Positions 35,554-43,418 of a stretch of DNA of 64,000 nt are shown in pieces. The position numbers and the translations under genes were made by a program. This stretch comes from Rhodoblastus sp. (GTDB lineage Bacteria > Pseudomonadota > Alphaproteobacteria > Rhizobiales > Beijerinckiaceae): positions 1-64,000 of the forward strand of contig NZ_JAGRPM010000081.1 in assembly GCF_019449565.1 (NCBI RefSeq), read 5' to 3'. Within the stretch, counting starts at the first letter, position 1. Every line of letters starts with the position of its first letter. The notes under the pieces were generated by a model, which saw only the letters and a program-made list of their open reading frames with translations, was not told where the DNA came from and did not search any database.

Positions 35554-36753
35554 TCAGACTTCCGTCATGACCTTGGCGACGCATTCGCTGACGTAATCGA
35601 TGTTCTTCTCATTCAGCGCCGCGACGCAGATGCGGCCGCTGTCCAGCGCATAGACCGCGTATTTTTCGCGCAGCGCGATGGCCTGCAGCGCCGTCAGGCG
35701 CGAATAGGAGAACATGCCGTTCTGGCGAGTGATATAGGAGAAGTCGCGGCCCGGCAGGCGCTCCGAAAGCTTGTCCGCCAGCAGCTTGCGCATCTTCTTG
35801 ATGCGCTCGCGCATGCCGCCCAGTTCCTCATCCCATTGCTTGCGCAGGGCCGGATCGGCCAGCACCAGAGCCGCCGAAGCCGCGCCATGGCCCGGAGGCG
35901 ACGAATAGGTGATGCGGGCGATGCGCTTGAGCTGGCTCAGCACGCGCGTACGCTCCGCCGCGCTGGCGGTGAGCACGCTGAGCGCGCCGACGCGCTCGCC
36001 ATAAAGCGACAGCGACTTCGAGAAGGAGAAAGACACGAACAAAGGCCCGCCGTCCGACGCGAACAGCCGCACGGAAAAGGCGTCCGCCTCAAGCCCCTCC
36101 GCAAAGCCCATATAGGCCGTGTCGAGGAAAGGCGTCAGGCCGCGCTCGCGCACCATTTTCGCGATCTGGCGCCACTGGTCATGCGACAGGTCGAGGCCGG
36201 TCGGATTGTGGCAGCAGGCGTGCAGCAGCACGATGTCGCCCGCCGGAATGGCCGAGAGCGTGTTGATGAGGCCGGCGAAATCCAGTTCGCCGTCAGCGCC
36301 GTAATAGGGATAGGTTTCGACTGTGAAGCCGGCGGCGCTGAAGAGGGCGCGATGGTTTTCCCAGCTCGGATCGCTGATCCACACCTTTGCGTTCGGCGCA
36401 ATCACGCGCAGCAGCTCCGCGCCGAGCTTCAGGGCGCCGGTGCCGCCGAGCGCCTGCACCGTCGCGACCTTGGCGAGATCCGCCGAATCCGCGAAAACCA
36501 TCTGCGCCACCGAGGCGTCATAGGCCGGCAGCCCGTCGATCGGCACATAGGTGTGGGGCGCGGTCTTGGCGAGCAGGGCTTCTTCCGCCTGCTTCACGCA
36601 AGCCAGCAATGGCACCTTGCCGTTCTCATCCTGATAGACGCCGACGCCGAGATTGACGCGATGGGGCGCCTTGTCGGCGACAAAGGCTTCGGTGAGGCCC
36701 AGGATCGGATCGCGGGGAAGCTCCTGAACATTTGCGAAAAGGCTGTCTTGCAT
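35554..36753 (-). CDS. Aspartate/aromatic aminotransferase (class I, subgroup I-alpha)
   Basis: The 399-residue PLP enzyme transfers amino groups between aspartate or aromatic amino acids and 2-oxoglutarate. Typical motifs are DPILGLTEAFVADKAPHRVN at the start, HACCHNPTGLDLSHDQW, the PLP-lysine region SFSFSKSLSLYGERVG, and the C-terminal carboxylate-binding Arg in SGRICVAAL. It is of the AspC/TyrB subgroup; which substrate dominates is not clear from sequence. It is convergent with the methyltransferase and divergent from rpoH, 266 bases away. Confidence 0.94.
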   Translation of the reverse strand: MQDSLFANVQELPRDPILGLTEAFVADKAPHRVNLGVGVYQDENGKVPLLACVKQAEEALLAKTAPHTYVPIDGLPAYDASVAQMVFADSADLAKVATVQALGGTGALKLGAELLRVIAPNAKVWISDPSWENHRALFSAAGFTVETYPYYGADGELDFAGLINTLSAIPAGDIVLLHACCHNPTGLDLSHDQWRQIAKMVRERGLTPFLDTAYMGFAEGLEADAFSVRLFASDGGPLFVSFSFSKSLSLYGERVGALSVLTASAAERTRVLSQLKRIARITYSSPPGHGAASAALVLADPALRKQWDEELGGMRERIKKMRKLLADKLSERLPGRDFSYITRQNGMFSYSRLTALQAIALREKYAVYALDSGRICVAALNEKNIDYVSECVAKVMTEV

Positions 36754-37019
36754 GGATGCGCTCGGCTTTGTTTTGCGATTGGCCGCTTGTTAGCGCATTT
36801 TGGGGATGAAAGGCCAGTTGCATTTCCGCCCAATAGATTTTCGGGCAATGCGGAAAGGGAACAAGCCGAAGCGGGCCGGGTTACGCAATTGTAATCCGGC
36901 GTTAAGAGCTTCGCCCTCTTTCAGCCACGGTTACTGGTCCCTATATGTTCCTGTCGGCGGCCGGCTTATGCGGCCGCTTCGGACGCGCCGCGGTTGGGCG
37001 TTCGGCTTAGGAGGGTTTG

Positions 37020-37949
37020 ATGGCTGCTGCGTTACCAATTTTCGCAGGCGATAACGGCCTGTCCCGCTATCTCGATGAAATCCGGCGTTTCCCGATGCTG
37101 GAGCCCCAGGAGGAATATACTCTCGCCAAGCGTTGGCGCGAGCATTCCGACTCGGACGCCGCGCATCGTCTCGTCACCTCCCATCTCCGGCTCGTGGCCA
37201 AGATCGCCATGGGCTATCGGGGCTATGGCCTGCCGATCGGGGAAGTGATCTCCGAGGGCAACATCGGCCTGATGCAGGCGGTGAAGCGGTTCGAGCCGGA
37301 AAAAGGCTTCCGCCTGGCCACCTATGCCATGTGGTGGATCCGAGCCTCGATTCAAGAATATATTTTGCGTTCCTGGAGCCTTGTGAAACTCGGCACCACC
37401 GCAAACCAGAAAAAACTGTTCTTCAACCTGCGCAAGGCCAAGAGTCAGATCTCCGCCTTCGAGGACGGCGACCTGCGGCCTGAAAACGCCGCGGCCATCG
37501 CCACCAAGCTTGGCGTGAGCCAGCAGGAAGTGCAGGAAATGAACCGCCGCCTGAGCGGCGACGCCTCGCTCAACTCGCCGCTGCGCGAAGACGGCGACGG
37601 CGAATGGCAGGACTGGCTGGTCGACGAAAGCTCCAGCCAGGAGAGCATATTGGCCGAATCGGAAGAATCGGCCAATCGCCGTGCGGCGCTGGCCTTGGCG
37701 CTCGGCGTGCTGAACGAGCGCGAGCGCCGGATCTTTGAAGCGCGCCGCCTGTCCGAGGATCCGATGACGCTGGAGGACCTCTCCACCGAATTCGGGATTT
37801 CGCGCGAACGCGTGCGGCAGATCGAGGTGCGCGCCTTCGAGAAGGTGCAGCAGGCCGCCCGCGAAGGCGTCGCCCGGGTCGAAGCCGCCCCGCGCCCGCT
37901 ACGGCTGACCCCACCGCCCGCCGCCGCTCCGGCGCCGGCTCGGGTCTGA
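37020..37949 (+). CDS. rpoH: RNA polymerase heat-shock sigma factor (sigma-32)
   Basis: The 309-residue protein directs RNA polymerase to heat-shock promoters. It contains region 2 with LRLVAKIAMGYRGYGLPIGE, FEPEKGFRLATYAMWWIRAS and the RpoH box QKKLFFNLRKAKSQI (near residue 125), and region 4 with LNERERRIFEARRLSEDPMT and FGISRERVRQIEVRAFEKVQ. The ATG at 37020 is preferred over the adjacent TTG because it follows a strong AGGAGGGT. A well-formed terminator follows. Alphaproteobacteria often hold several rpoH copies. Confidence 0.96.
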   Translation: MAAALPIFAGDNGLSRYLDEIRRFPMLEPQEEYTLAKRWREHSDSDAAHRLVTSHLRLVAKIAMGYRGYGLPIGEVISEGNIGLMQAVKRFEPEKGFRLATYAMWWIRASIQEYILRSWSLVKLGTTANQKKLFFNLRKAKSQISAFEDGDLRPENAAAIATKLGVSQQEVQEMNRRLSGDASLNSPLREDGDGEWQDWLVDESSSQESILAESEESANRRAALALALGVLNERERRIFEARRLSEDPMTLEDLSTEFGISRERVRQIEVRAFEKVQQAAREGVARVEAAPRPLRLTPPPAAAPAPARV

Positions 37950-37982
37950 ACGCTCCGCCCGGTACGGACCACATGAATGAGA

Positions 37983-38013
37983 AAAGCCGCCCTTCGGGGC
38001 GGCTTTTTATTTT
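37983..38013 (+). terminator. Intrinsic terminator of rpoH
   Basis: AAAGCCGCCC, a TTCG tetraloop and GGGCGGCTTT make a ten-base stem followed by a T-rich tract. It is a textbook intrinsic terminator. Confidence 0.95.
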
Positions 38014-38032
38014 CCCGCGCGGGCGGCCAGCT

Positions 38033-39295
38033 TCAGGGCTGCGTCTTCCATTCGTTGAAGACGTCGTTGATGATCTGCGATCCGCCCACGCCCTTCTCGA
38101 AGGTGACCTTTGCGATCTTGCCGTTCGTGAGGTTCATAGGGATGTCGAACCAGTTGAGGTTGCGGATCATCTCGACATTCTGCGCCTCGGCGGAGGAATA
38201 AAGCCCCACGAGGAAGACATTCGGCGCGATATCGACCTGCATGCCCTGAAGCGCCGCCCCGCGCGGAGCGTCGTCGCGGCGCATTTCCGGCACATTGATC
38301 GTGCGGACGCTGCCGACCGTCGAATCAGCCGAGGGATCGAAACGGAGGGTCAAGGTGTGGCTCGCCGAGAGCGCGGCGTCGTAATTTTTCTCGATGGTCA
38401 TCGAGGTCTTGAGGCCCGCCTCGGGAATATCGATATCGGCGCGGATGGCGCTGGATAATTGCTGGTTCGGCCCGCGGTTCGCCGCGTCGCGCCGCCAGAC
38501 CACCGTCCCGACATAGGTTTTGACGCCACCCGGCTCGGAAGGCGCCTGCAGCAAGATCGCCGCGCGATAGGCGATCGGAATATTGGAGGCGGGGCCGGGC
38601 GCCGGCGCCGCTGGGGCCGGCTGGGGCGCCGAACCGGCGTCTTCTCCGACCCGCTGGCCGATCTTGCCGCCGGATTTCTGCTCCGTCGCCTCGGGCGCAG
38701 GCGCCAGCTTGGCGAGGTCTTCCGGCCTGTCGCGCAATTTCCAGGCCGCGAAGGCGACCAGCGCGACCACTAAGGCCAAGGCGCCGGCGATAATGGCGAA
38801 CCGGCGCAACCCGCCGGCCTGGTTTAGCTTGGGCTTGGGCGCGGCAGGACGCAGCGCCTCGCGCGGGGCGACGTCTTCCTCGGCCGTCGGGCCGGCTTCG
38901 TCGAGAGATTCGGCGACTGACGGCGGCTCATCAGGCCTTTCCGCACCTTCGGCCGACGGCTCAGGTTCGGCGTTGGGCTCGATGCGGGGCTCGTCATGCG
39001 GCGGCGGCTCGGGCGCGTGCTCGGACTCGGGTTGCGGCGTGGCCTCGAACGCCAACGGCGGCTCCGCTTCCGGCGGCGGCGCGGCGACGGCCTGCTCCAG
39101 CTCGAGGCGCGCGATCGCCTCCTCCAGCGCATTGGCCTCGCGTTCGATCGCGTGATCCGGCGCCGGCGGCTGCATGCCGCGCAATTGACCCAGCAAAGCC
39201 TTGCGGGCGCGATCATAGATCGCGGTCCTGGCTTCCGGCGTCGAGTCCTTCAGGCCGGAAATTGCTTTGGCCAGCAGCGGATAATAATCAGCCAT
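38033..39295 (-). CDS. Membrane-anchored Pro/Glu-rich protein of unknown function
   Basis: The 420-residue protein begins with a helical domain (MADYYPLLAKAISGLKDSTP, ARTAIYDRARKALLGQLR, about 1-65) followed by an acidic Pro-rich stretch (about 68-165), one membrane helix (FAIIAGALALVVALVAFAAW, about 180-200), a second linker and a C-terminal beta domain (about 255-420) with QGMQVDIAPNVFLVGLYSSA and LTNGKIAKVTFEKGVGG. Cytoplasmic N-terminus and periplasmic C-terminus are expected. Homologues in this order are uncharacterised and also lie beside purA. It may span the periplasm as a scaffold. Confidence 0.78.
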   Translation of the reverse strand: MADYYPLLAKAISGLKDSTPEARTAIYDRARKALLGQLRGMQPPAPDHAIEREANALEEAIARLELEQAVAAPPPEAEPPLAFEATPQPESEHAPEPPPHDEPRIEPNAEPEPSAEGAERPDEPPSVAESLDEAGPTAEEDVAPREALRPAAPKPKLNQAGGLRRFAIIAGALALVVALVAFAAWKLRDRPEDLAKLAPAPEATEQKSGGKIGQRVGEDAGSAPQPAPAAPAPGPASNIPIAYRAAILLQAPSEPGGVKTYVGTVVWRRDAANRGPNQQLSSAIRADIDIPEAGLKTSMTIEKNYDAALSASHTLTLRFDPSADSTVGSVRTINVPEMRRDDAPRGAALQGMQVDIAPNVFLVGLYSSAEAQNVEMIRNLNWFDIPMNLTNGKIAKVTFEKGVGGSQIINDVFNEWKTQP

Positions 39296-39366
39296 TTCGC
39301 GCCTTTGTCTTATCTTTCAGGCCTGACGACGGCGCGAGCAAGCAGCGCTGCAAGCGCGGGGCTGTT

Positions 39367-39412
39367 TCTCCCCAGGCTCCCTTTCGCCCGCAGCGGGCCC
39401 GGACTGGGGAGA
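39367..39412. repeat. Nested inverted repeats between purA and the anchored-protein gene
   Basis: TCTCCCCAG and CTGGGGAGA enclose an inner GCCCgcagcGGGC hairpin, giving a cruciform-capable structure just after purA. It probably ends purA transcription, though no T-run is present. Confidence 0.5.
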
Positions 39413-39429
39413 GGCGCCCCCCGCCGACG

Positions 39430-40725
39430 TCAATCCTGAAACGGATTATGCATCAAAATAGTGTCTTCGCGCTCGGGACTTGTCGAGAGCAAGGCGACCG
39501 GCGCCTGAATCAATTCCTCGACCCTGCGCACATATTTGATCGCCTGCGCCGGCAATTGCGCCCAGGAGCGCGCGCCGCCGGTGGGCTCGCGCCAGCCTTC
39601 GATGGTCTCATAGATCGGCTCGACCCGCGCCTGCGCCGCCTGCGAGGCCGGCAGGTAGTCAATCGTATCGCCGTCGAGCTTGTAGCCGACGCAGACCTTG
39701 AGCTGTTCGAAGCCGTCGAGAATGTCCAGTTTAGTCAGGGCGATGCCGTCGATGCCCGAGGTCTTGACGGTCTGGCGCACCAGCACCGCGTCGAACCAGC
39801 CGCAACGCCGCGCGCGCCCCGTAACGGTGCCGAATTCCCGGCCCTTCTCGCCGATGGCGCGGCCCGTCTCATCGAGCAGCTCCGTCGGGAAAGGCCCCTC
39901 GCCCACGCGGGTCGTGTAGGCCTTGGCGATGCCGAGCACATAGCCGATCGCCTTCGGGCCGAGGCCCGCGCCCGTCGCGGCGTTGGACGCGACCGTGTTG
40001 GACGAGGTGACGAAGGGATAGGTGCCATGGTCGATATCGAGCAGCGCGCCCTGTGCGCCCTCGAACAGGATCCGCTTGCCGGCGCGGCGCAGGTCGTCGA
40101 GCAGGGCCCAGGTCCGATCCATATAGGGCAGGATCTGCGGCGCCACTTCTTCCAGCTCGGCGCGGATCGTCTCAGCCTTGATCTCTTCGAGACCGAGGCC
40201 CCGGCGCAGGGCGTTGTGATGGGTGAGCAGGCGCGCGATCTTGCCGTCGAGCGTCGTGAGATCGGCGAGATCCATCACGCGAATGGCGCGGCGCCCGACC
40301 TTGTCCTCATAGGCCGGGCCAATGCCGCGCTTGGTCGTGCCGATTTTGGCGTCGGCGGCGGCGGAATTTTCGCGCAGGGCGTCGAGTTCGCCGTGCAGCG
40401 AAAGGATCAGCGGCGCATTTTCGGCAATGCGGAGATTTTCGCGCGAAATCGTGACGCCCTTGGCGCGCAGTTCGGCGATCTCCTTGACGAGATGCCGGGG
40501 GTCGACGACGACGCCATTGCCAATGACCGAGAGCTTGCCGGGACGGACGATGCCGGACGGGAGCAGGGACAACTTATAGGTGACGCCGTCGATGACCAGC
40601 GTATGACCAGCGTTGTGCCCGCCCTGATAGCGCACCACCACATCGGCCGAGACGGACAGCCAGTCGACGATCTTGCCCTTGCCTTCGTCGCCCCACTGGG
40701 CGCCGACCACCACCACATTCGCCAT
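39430..40725 (-). CDS. purA: Adenylosuccinate synthetase
   Basis: PurA joins IMP and aspartate with GTP to make adenylosuccinate, the first committed step of AMP synthesis. The 431-residue length is normal. Motifs include the N-terminal GTP loop VVGAQWGDEGKGKIVDWLS, HNAGHTLVIDGVTYKL, GTTKRGIGPAYEDK, DIDHGTYPFVTSSNT and TKLDILDGFEQLKVCVGYKL. The start at 40725 gives the conserved opening MANVVVVGAQWG. An unusual tandem repeat lies just upstream. Confidence 0.97.
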   Translation of the reverse strand: MANVVVVGAQWGDEGKGKIVDWLSVSADVVVRYQGGHNAGHTLVIDGVTYKLSLLPSGIVRPGKLSVIGNGVVVDPRHLVKEIAELRAKGVTISRENLRIAENAPLILSLHGELDALRENSAAADAKIGTTKRGIGPAYEDKVGRRAIRVMDLADLTTLDGKIARLLTHHNALRRGLGLEEIKAETIRAELEEVAPQILPYMDRTWALLDDLRRAGKRILFEGAQGALLDIDHGTYPFVTSSNTVASNAATGAGLGPKAIGYVLGIAKAYTTRVGEGPFPTELLDETGRAIGEKGREFGTVTGRARRCGWFDAVLVRQTVKTSGIDGIALTKLDILDGFEQLKVCVGYKLDGDTIDYLPASQAAQARVEPIYETIEGWREPTGGARSWAQLPAQAIKYVRRVEELIQAPVALLSTSPEREDTILMHNPFQD

Positions 40726-40748
40726 AGTCCCGGCTCTGTCTCTTTTAA

Positions 40749-40879
40749 GCTGCGTCCTGGCTACGCCAGCCGCTCCGCTTGTTTAGTACGCTGCGCTCTG
40801 ACCTACGCCAACCGCTTCGCTTGTTTAGTACGGTACGCTGCGCTCTGGCCTACGCCAACCGCTACGCTTGTTTGGTATG
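40749..40879. repeat. Three imperfect tandem copies of a 41-47 base repeat
   Basis: Copies at 40749-40789, 40790-40836 and 40837-40879 share GCTGCG-CTGgCCTACGCCAaCCGCT-CGCTTGTTTaGTA. The middle copy carries an extra GGTAC. A partial CTTCGCTTGT follows at 40881. The copies touch each other with no spacers, so this is not a CRISPR array. It lies 24 bases upstream of purA and is the only such repeat in the window. Confidence 0.85.
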
Positions 40880-41049
40880 CTTCGCTTGTCGCACGCGCCG
40901 CGCGTCGCAACGCAAAAACCCCAGCGCTGGGCCGGGGCGATCGCAAAAGACCGCCTACCGGATCAACGCGATGAAGTAAAGCGTTTCCGCTTTTTCGAAA
41001 GCAGCCAGCACCCGGTAAAACCGGCAAAAAACGCGGTTAAATATTAGGG

Positions 41050-41064
41050 TTAAGACCTATTTAA
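41050..41064 (+). promoter_or_regulatory. CtrA-type box upstream of the first beta-barrel gene
   Basis: TTAA-GACCTAT-TTAA matches the TTAA-N7-TTAA recognition pattern of the cell-cycle regulator CtrA. It lies 74 bases before the gene start, a position suitable for promoter binding. Confidence 0.55.
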
Positions 41065-41137
41065 AACTTTGCTGGCAAAACTTCCCTCAGTGAACACGCA
41101 TTCGGGCCGCGCGCCCTGCACACGAAGGGATTTTGTC

Positions 41138-42028
41138 ATGGGCAGCTTGAAAGCCCTCACTCTCGCGAGCGGCGTCGCTCTGGCCGTCCTTCCGATGGCC
41201 CATATCCCGGCGGCCTTCGCCGCGGATCTGTTGCCGCCTCCGCCCCAGCTGGAGCCGCCGCCCCTGCGCGGACCGGTCGAAGAGGTCGGGTTCTATATGC
41301 GCAGCGACATTGGCGTCGCCGCGGTGTCCGCCTCCAACCTGCGCTCGACCTTCACCGACGGCAGCACGCTGGCGAGCCTCGGCGCCGTCGACGGTCCCGT
41401 CAGCGTCGGCGACAATTTCATCCTGAGCCTCGGCCTCGGCTGGCAGTTCAACCAGTGGTTCCGCGCCGACCTAACCGCCGAATATCGCGGCTCGAGCAGC
41501 TATTCGTCGAGCGTCACCTATCAATGGGGCAACGCCCTTACCAACGCCTCCGGCTGTTATCCCGGCTCCGGCCTGGTCTGCGGCGACCAATATAACGGCA
41601 CCGTCAAGACCGGCCTGTTCCTGGCCAATGGCTATGTCGACGTCGGCAGCTGGTACGGCTTCACGCCTTATGTCGGCGGCGGCATCGGCCTTGCCGTCTA
41701 CCAGACCAGCGGCGTCAAGGACGTCGGCCTTTATCCGACGGCCGGCGCCTTCGGCTTCGCGCCCAATTACACCGGCACAAACTTCGCCTGGTCGCTCACC
41801 GGCGGCGTGGCCTATGCCATCGCGCCCAATCTCAAGCTCGACGTCGCCTATCGCTACGTGAACATGGGCGCGTTCAAGACCGGCGCGATCGGCTGCAACT
41901 ACACGGTCGCGGGCAGCTGCCACGGCGAGATCCAGAGCTTCAACATGGCGTCGAACGACCTGCTGTTCGGCCTGCGCTGGTTCACGCCGGTCATGGCCCC
42001 GGTCCCGGTCCTGCAAACCCGCTACTGA
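41138..42028 (+). CDS. Outer-membrane beta-barrel protein (Omp25/opacity type), first of two
   Basis: The 296-residue protein has a signal peptide (residues 1-29, ending AAFA) and the mature start ADLLPPPPQLEPPPL, then a beta-barrel with alternating hydrophobic strands (FYMRSDIGVAAVSA, LGLGWQFNQWFRADLTAEYR, KLDVAYRYVNMGAF, DLLFGLRWF). Two Cys pairs (SGCYPGSGLVC and GCNYTVAGSC) could form surface disulfides. The ATG at 41138 follows GAAGGGA. It is a paralogue of the next gene, sharing WYGFTPYVGGGIGLAVYQT-like sequence. A strong terminator follows. Confidence 0.9.
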   Translation: MGSLKALTLASGVALAVLPMAHIPAAFAADLLPPPPQLEPPPLRGPVEEVGFYMRSDIGVAAVSASNLRSTFTDGSTLASLGAVDGPVSVGDNFILSLGLGWQFNQWFRADLTAEYRGSSSYSSSVTYQWGNALTNASGCYPGSGLVCGDQYNGTVKTGLFLANGYVDVGSWYGFTPYVGGGIGLAVYQTSGVKDVGLYPTAGAFGFAPNYTGTNFAWSLTGGVAYAIAPNLKLDVAYRYVNMGAFKTGAIGCNYTVAGSCHGEIQSFNMASNDLLFGLRWFTPVMAPVPVLQTRY

Positions 42029-42051
42029 GCGACGCGCTCTTTCCAGGTTTT

Positions 42052-42083
42052 GGCCTTCCGCGGTCGCGCGGAAGGCCTTTTTG
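42052..42083 (+). terminator. Intrinsic terminator of the first beta-barrel gene
   Basis: GGCCTTCCGCG and CGCGGAAGGCC form a perfect eleven-base stem with a GTCG loop and five T. Confidence 0.93.
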
Positions 42084-42175
42084 CTATTTGACGCCGGGTT
42101 TTCACGCCGCGCTGCGCCGCAAAAGAAAAACAACGCCCGTTTTTCGAAAGTTTTCTCGCAAAGACGGCGTTAAGG

Positions 42176-42191
42176 TTAAGTCGTGATTAAC
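42176..42191 (+). promoter_or_regulatory. CtrA-type box upstream of the second beta-barrel gene
   Basis: TTAA-GTCGTGA-TTAAC fits the full CtrA consensus TTAA-N7-TTAAC. It lies 67 bases before the gene start, nearly the same distance as the box of the first paralogue. An extra TTAAG sits immediately upstream. Confidence 0.6.
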
Positions 42192-42257
42192 CCTCTTCCT
42201 TCACAGTCTTTCCATGATTGGCGCAGCGTCGCGCAGTGGCAGTCGAAGAGGAAAGAC

Positions 42258-43127
42258 ATGCGTAGGACCATTCATGCGGCCGCCGCCGCGCTCTTGGCCT
42301 GGACCGCCGGCGGAACGCTGGCCGCCGAAGCAGCCGATCTCAGCCTGCCCCCGCTCTACCAGCCAGAATCGTCGCCCATCGTCGAATTGGGCTCGGGCTG
42401 GTATCTGCGCGCTGATATGGCCGCTTATGACATGAGGTACAATCCGGTCATTTATGGCGACCTCGACGGAAACCACGTCCGAACGAACCTCAACAACACC
42501 AATTTCGGCGCGACGCTCGGCTTCGGCTACCAGTTCAACAGCATGTTCCGCGTTGACCTGACCTACGATTATATGACGCCCTTCTCCCGGAATCAGGGCG
42601 TCGGCTTCGTCAGCAACACCAATGGCGGCAGCCTGCCCTTCGCACAGGCGACGGGCTGTCCCGCCACCATCGACCCAACGAACCCCGCCAAAATCTATAC
42701 GATCACCTGTTCGGCGGACTACACGACGAAAGTTACCGCCAGCGCCTATCTCGCGAACGGCTATCTCGACCTCGCCCACTGGTACGGCGTTACGCCTTAT
42801 ATCGGCGCCGGCGTCGGTCTGTCCTATGTCCAGACGCAGACGAAAGTCGTGTTCCGCGATTTTGGCGGGAACCTCTATGGCACCGGCACGAGCTATTGCG
42901 GCGGCAACACGGGCCTTTCCGGATTTTCCTGCTTCGATCTGGGTTATTGGAACAATAACGGCCCCAAGACGACCAAATACAACTTCGCTTATGCGCTCAT
43001 GGCCGGCTTTTCATACGACATTTCCAGCCTGCTCAAGGTTGATATCGGCTATCGCTATCTCAATCTCGGCTCGAACATTTCGTCGCAGGAATTCCGCGCC
43101 GGCGTCCGCATCACGCCGGACGGCTGA
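42258..43127 (+). CDS. Outer-membrane beta-barrel protein (Omp25/opacity type), second of two
   Basis: The 289-residue product has a signal peptide (residues 1-26, ending AAEA), the mature start ADLSLPPLYQPESSP and eight or so barrel strands, including TLGFGYQFNSMFRVDLTYDY, YLDLAHWYGVTPYIGAGVGL and LLKVDIGYRYLNLGSNI. Cys residues occur at positions equivalent to those in the first paralogue. The ATG at 42258 follows GAGGAAAGAC. The tandem pair probably arose by duplication and may be expressed at different times or conditions. Confidence 0.9.
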   Translation: MRRTIHAAAAALLAWTAGGTLAAEAADLSLPPLYQPESSPIVELGSGWYLRADMAAYDMRYNPVIYGDLDGNHVRTNLNNTNFGATLGFGYQFNSMFRVDLTYDYMTPFSRNQGVGFVSNTNGGSLPFAQATGCPATIDPTNPAKIYTITCSADYTTKVTASAYLANGYLDLAHWYGVTPYIGAGVGLSYVQTQTKVVFRDFGGNLYGTGTSYCGGNTGLSGFSCFDLGYWNNNGPKTTKYNFAYALMAGFSYDISSLLKVDIGYRYLNLGSNISSQEFRAGVRITPDG

Positions 43128-43130
43128 GGC

Positions 43131-43409
43131 TCACTCTTCCGAATCGGCGCCGTTGGCTTCGTCCTCGGCGTCGGCGATCCGGGCTCCGATGGCCGCCGCA
43201 AGGCGGCCTTCGTTTGACTCGCCCCGTTCGGCGAAACTGAGCGCGGCGACGCTGGCGTTGAGCGCCGCCTCGCGGCGCCGGTAATCCGGGATCTCCCCCG
43301 CGCGCGGCTTGGGCACGCGGGCGTCATCGCAACCGAAGGACTCGAACCAGGCGATGTCGGCGGCGGTCAGGCCGGCCAGACTCAGGCGTTCGCGCATTGA
43401 CGCGTCCAT
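43131..43409 (-). CDS. Small acidic protein of unknown function
   Basis: The 92-residue cytosolic protein has LAGLTAADIAWFESFGCDD, DARVPKPRAGEIPDYRRREAAL and an acidic tail. It follows the sensor-kinase gene by ten bases on the same strand and is likely co-transcribed. I did not recognise a family. The first ATG is at 43409; a second at 43397 (MRERLSL) is also possible. Confidence 0.65.
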   Translation of the reverse strand: MDASMRERLSLAGLTAADIAWFESFGCDDARVPKPRAGEIPDYRRREAALNASVAALSFAERGESNEGRLAAAIGARIADAEDEANGADSEE

Positions 43410-43418
43410 TGGTCCCTC

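Larger units (their letters stand above)
40726..41137. other. Intergenic region between purA and the first beta-barrel gene
   Basis: The 412 bases hold a three-copy tandem repeat near the purA side and, near the beta-barrel gene, AT-rich DNA with a CtrA-like box at 41050-41064. No gene was supported; a short frame through the repeat has no ribosome binding site and no recognisable product. Confidence 0.6.

Noticed and set aside
36800..37054. Short frame upstream of rpoH
   Set aside because: It spans the rpoH promoter region and overlaps the rpoH start, and no ribosome binding site or codon bias supports it.
40749..40879. Possible small CRISPR array
   Set aside because: Only three copies, directly adjacent without spacers of unique sequence, and no cas genes.
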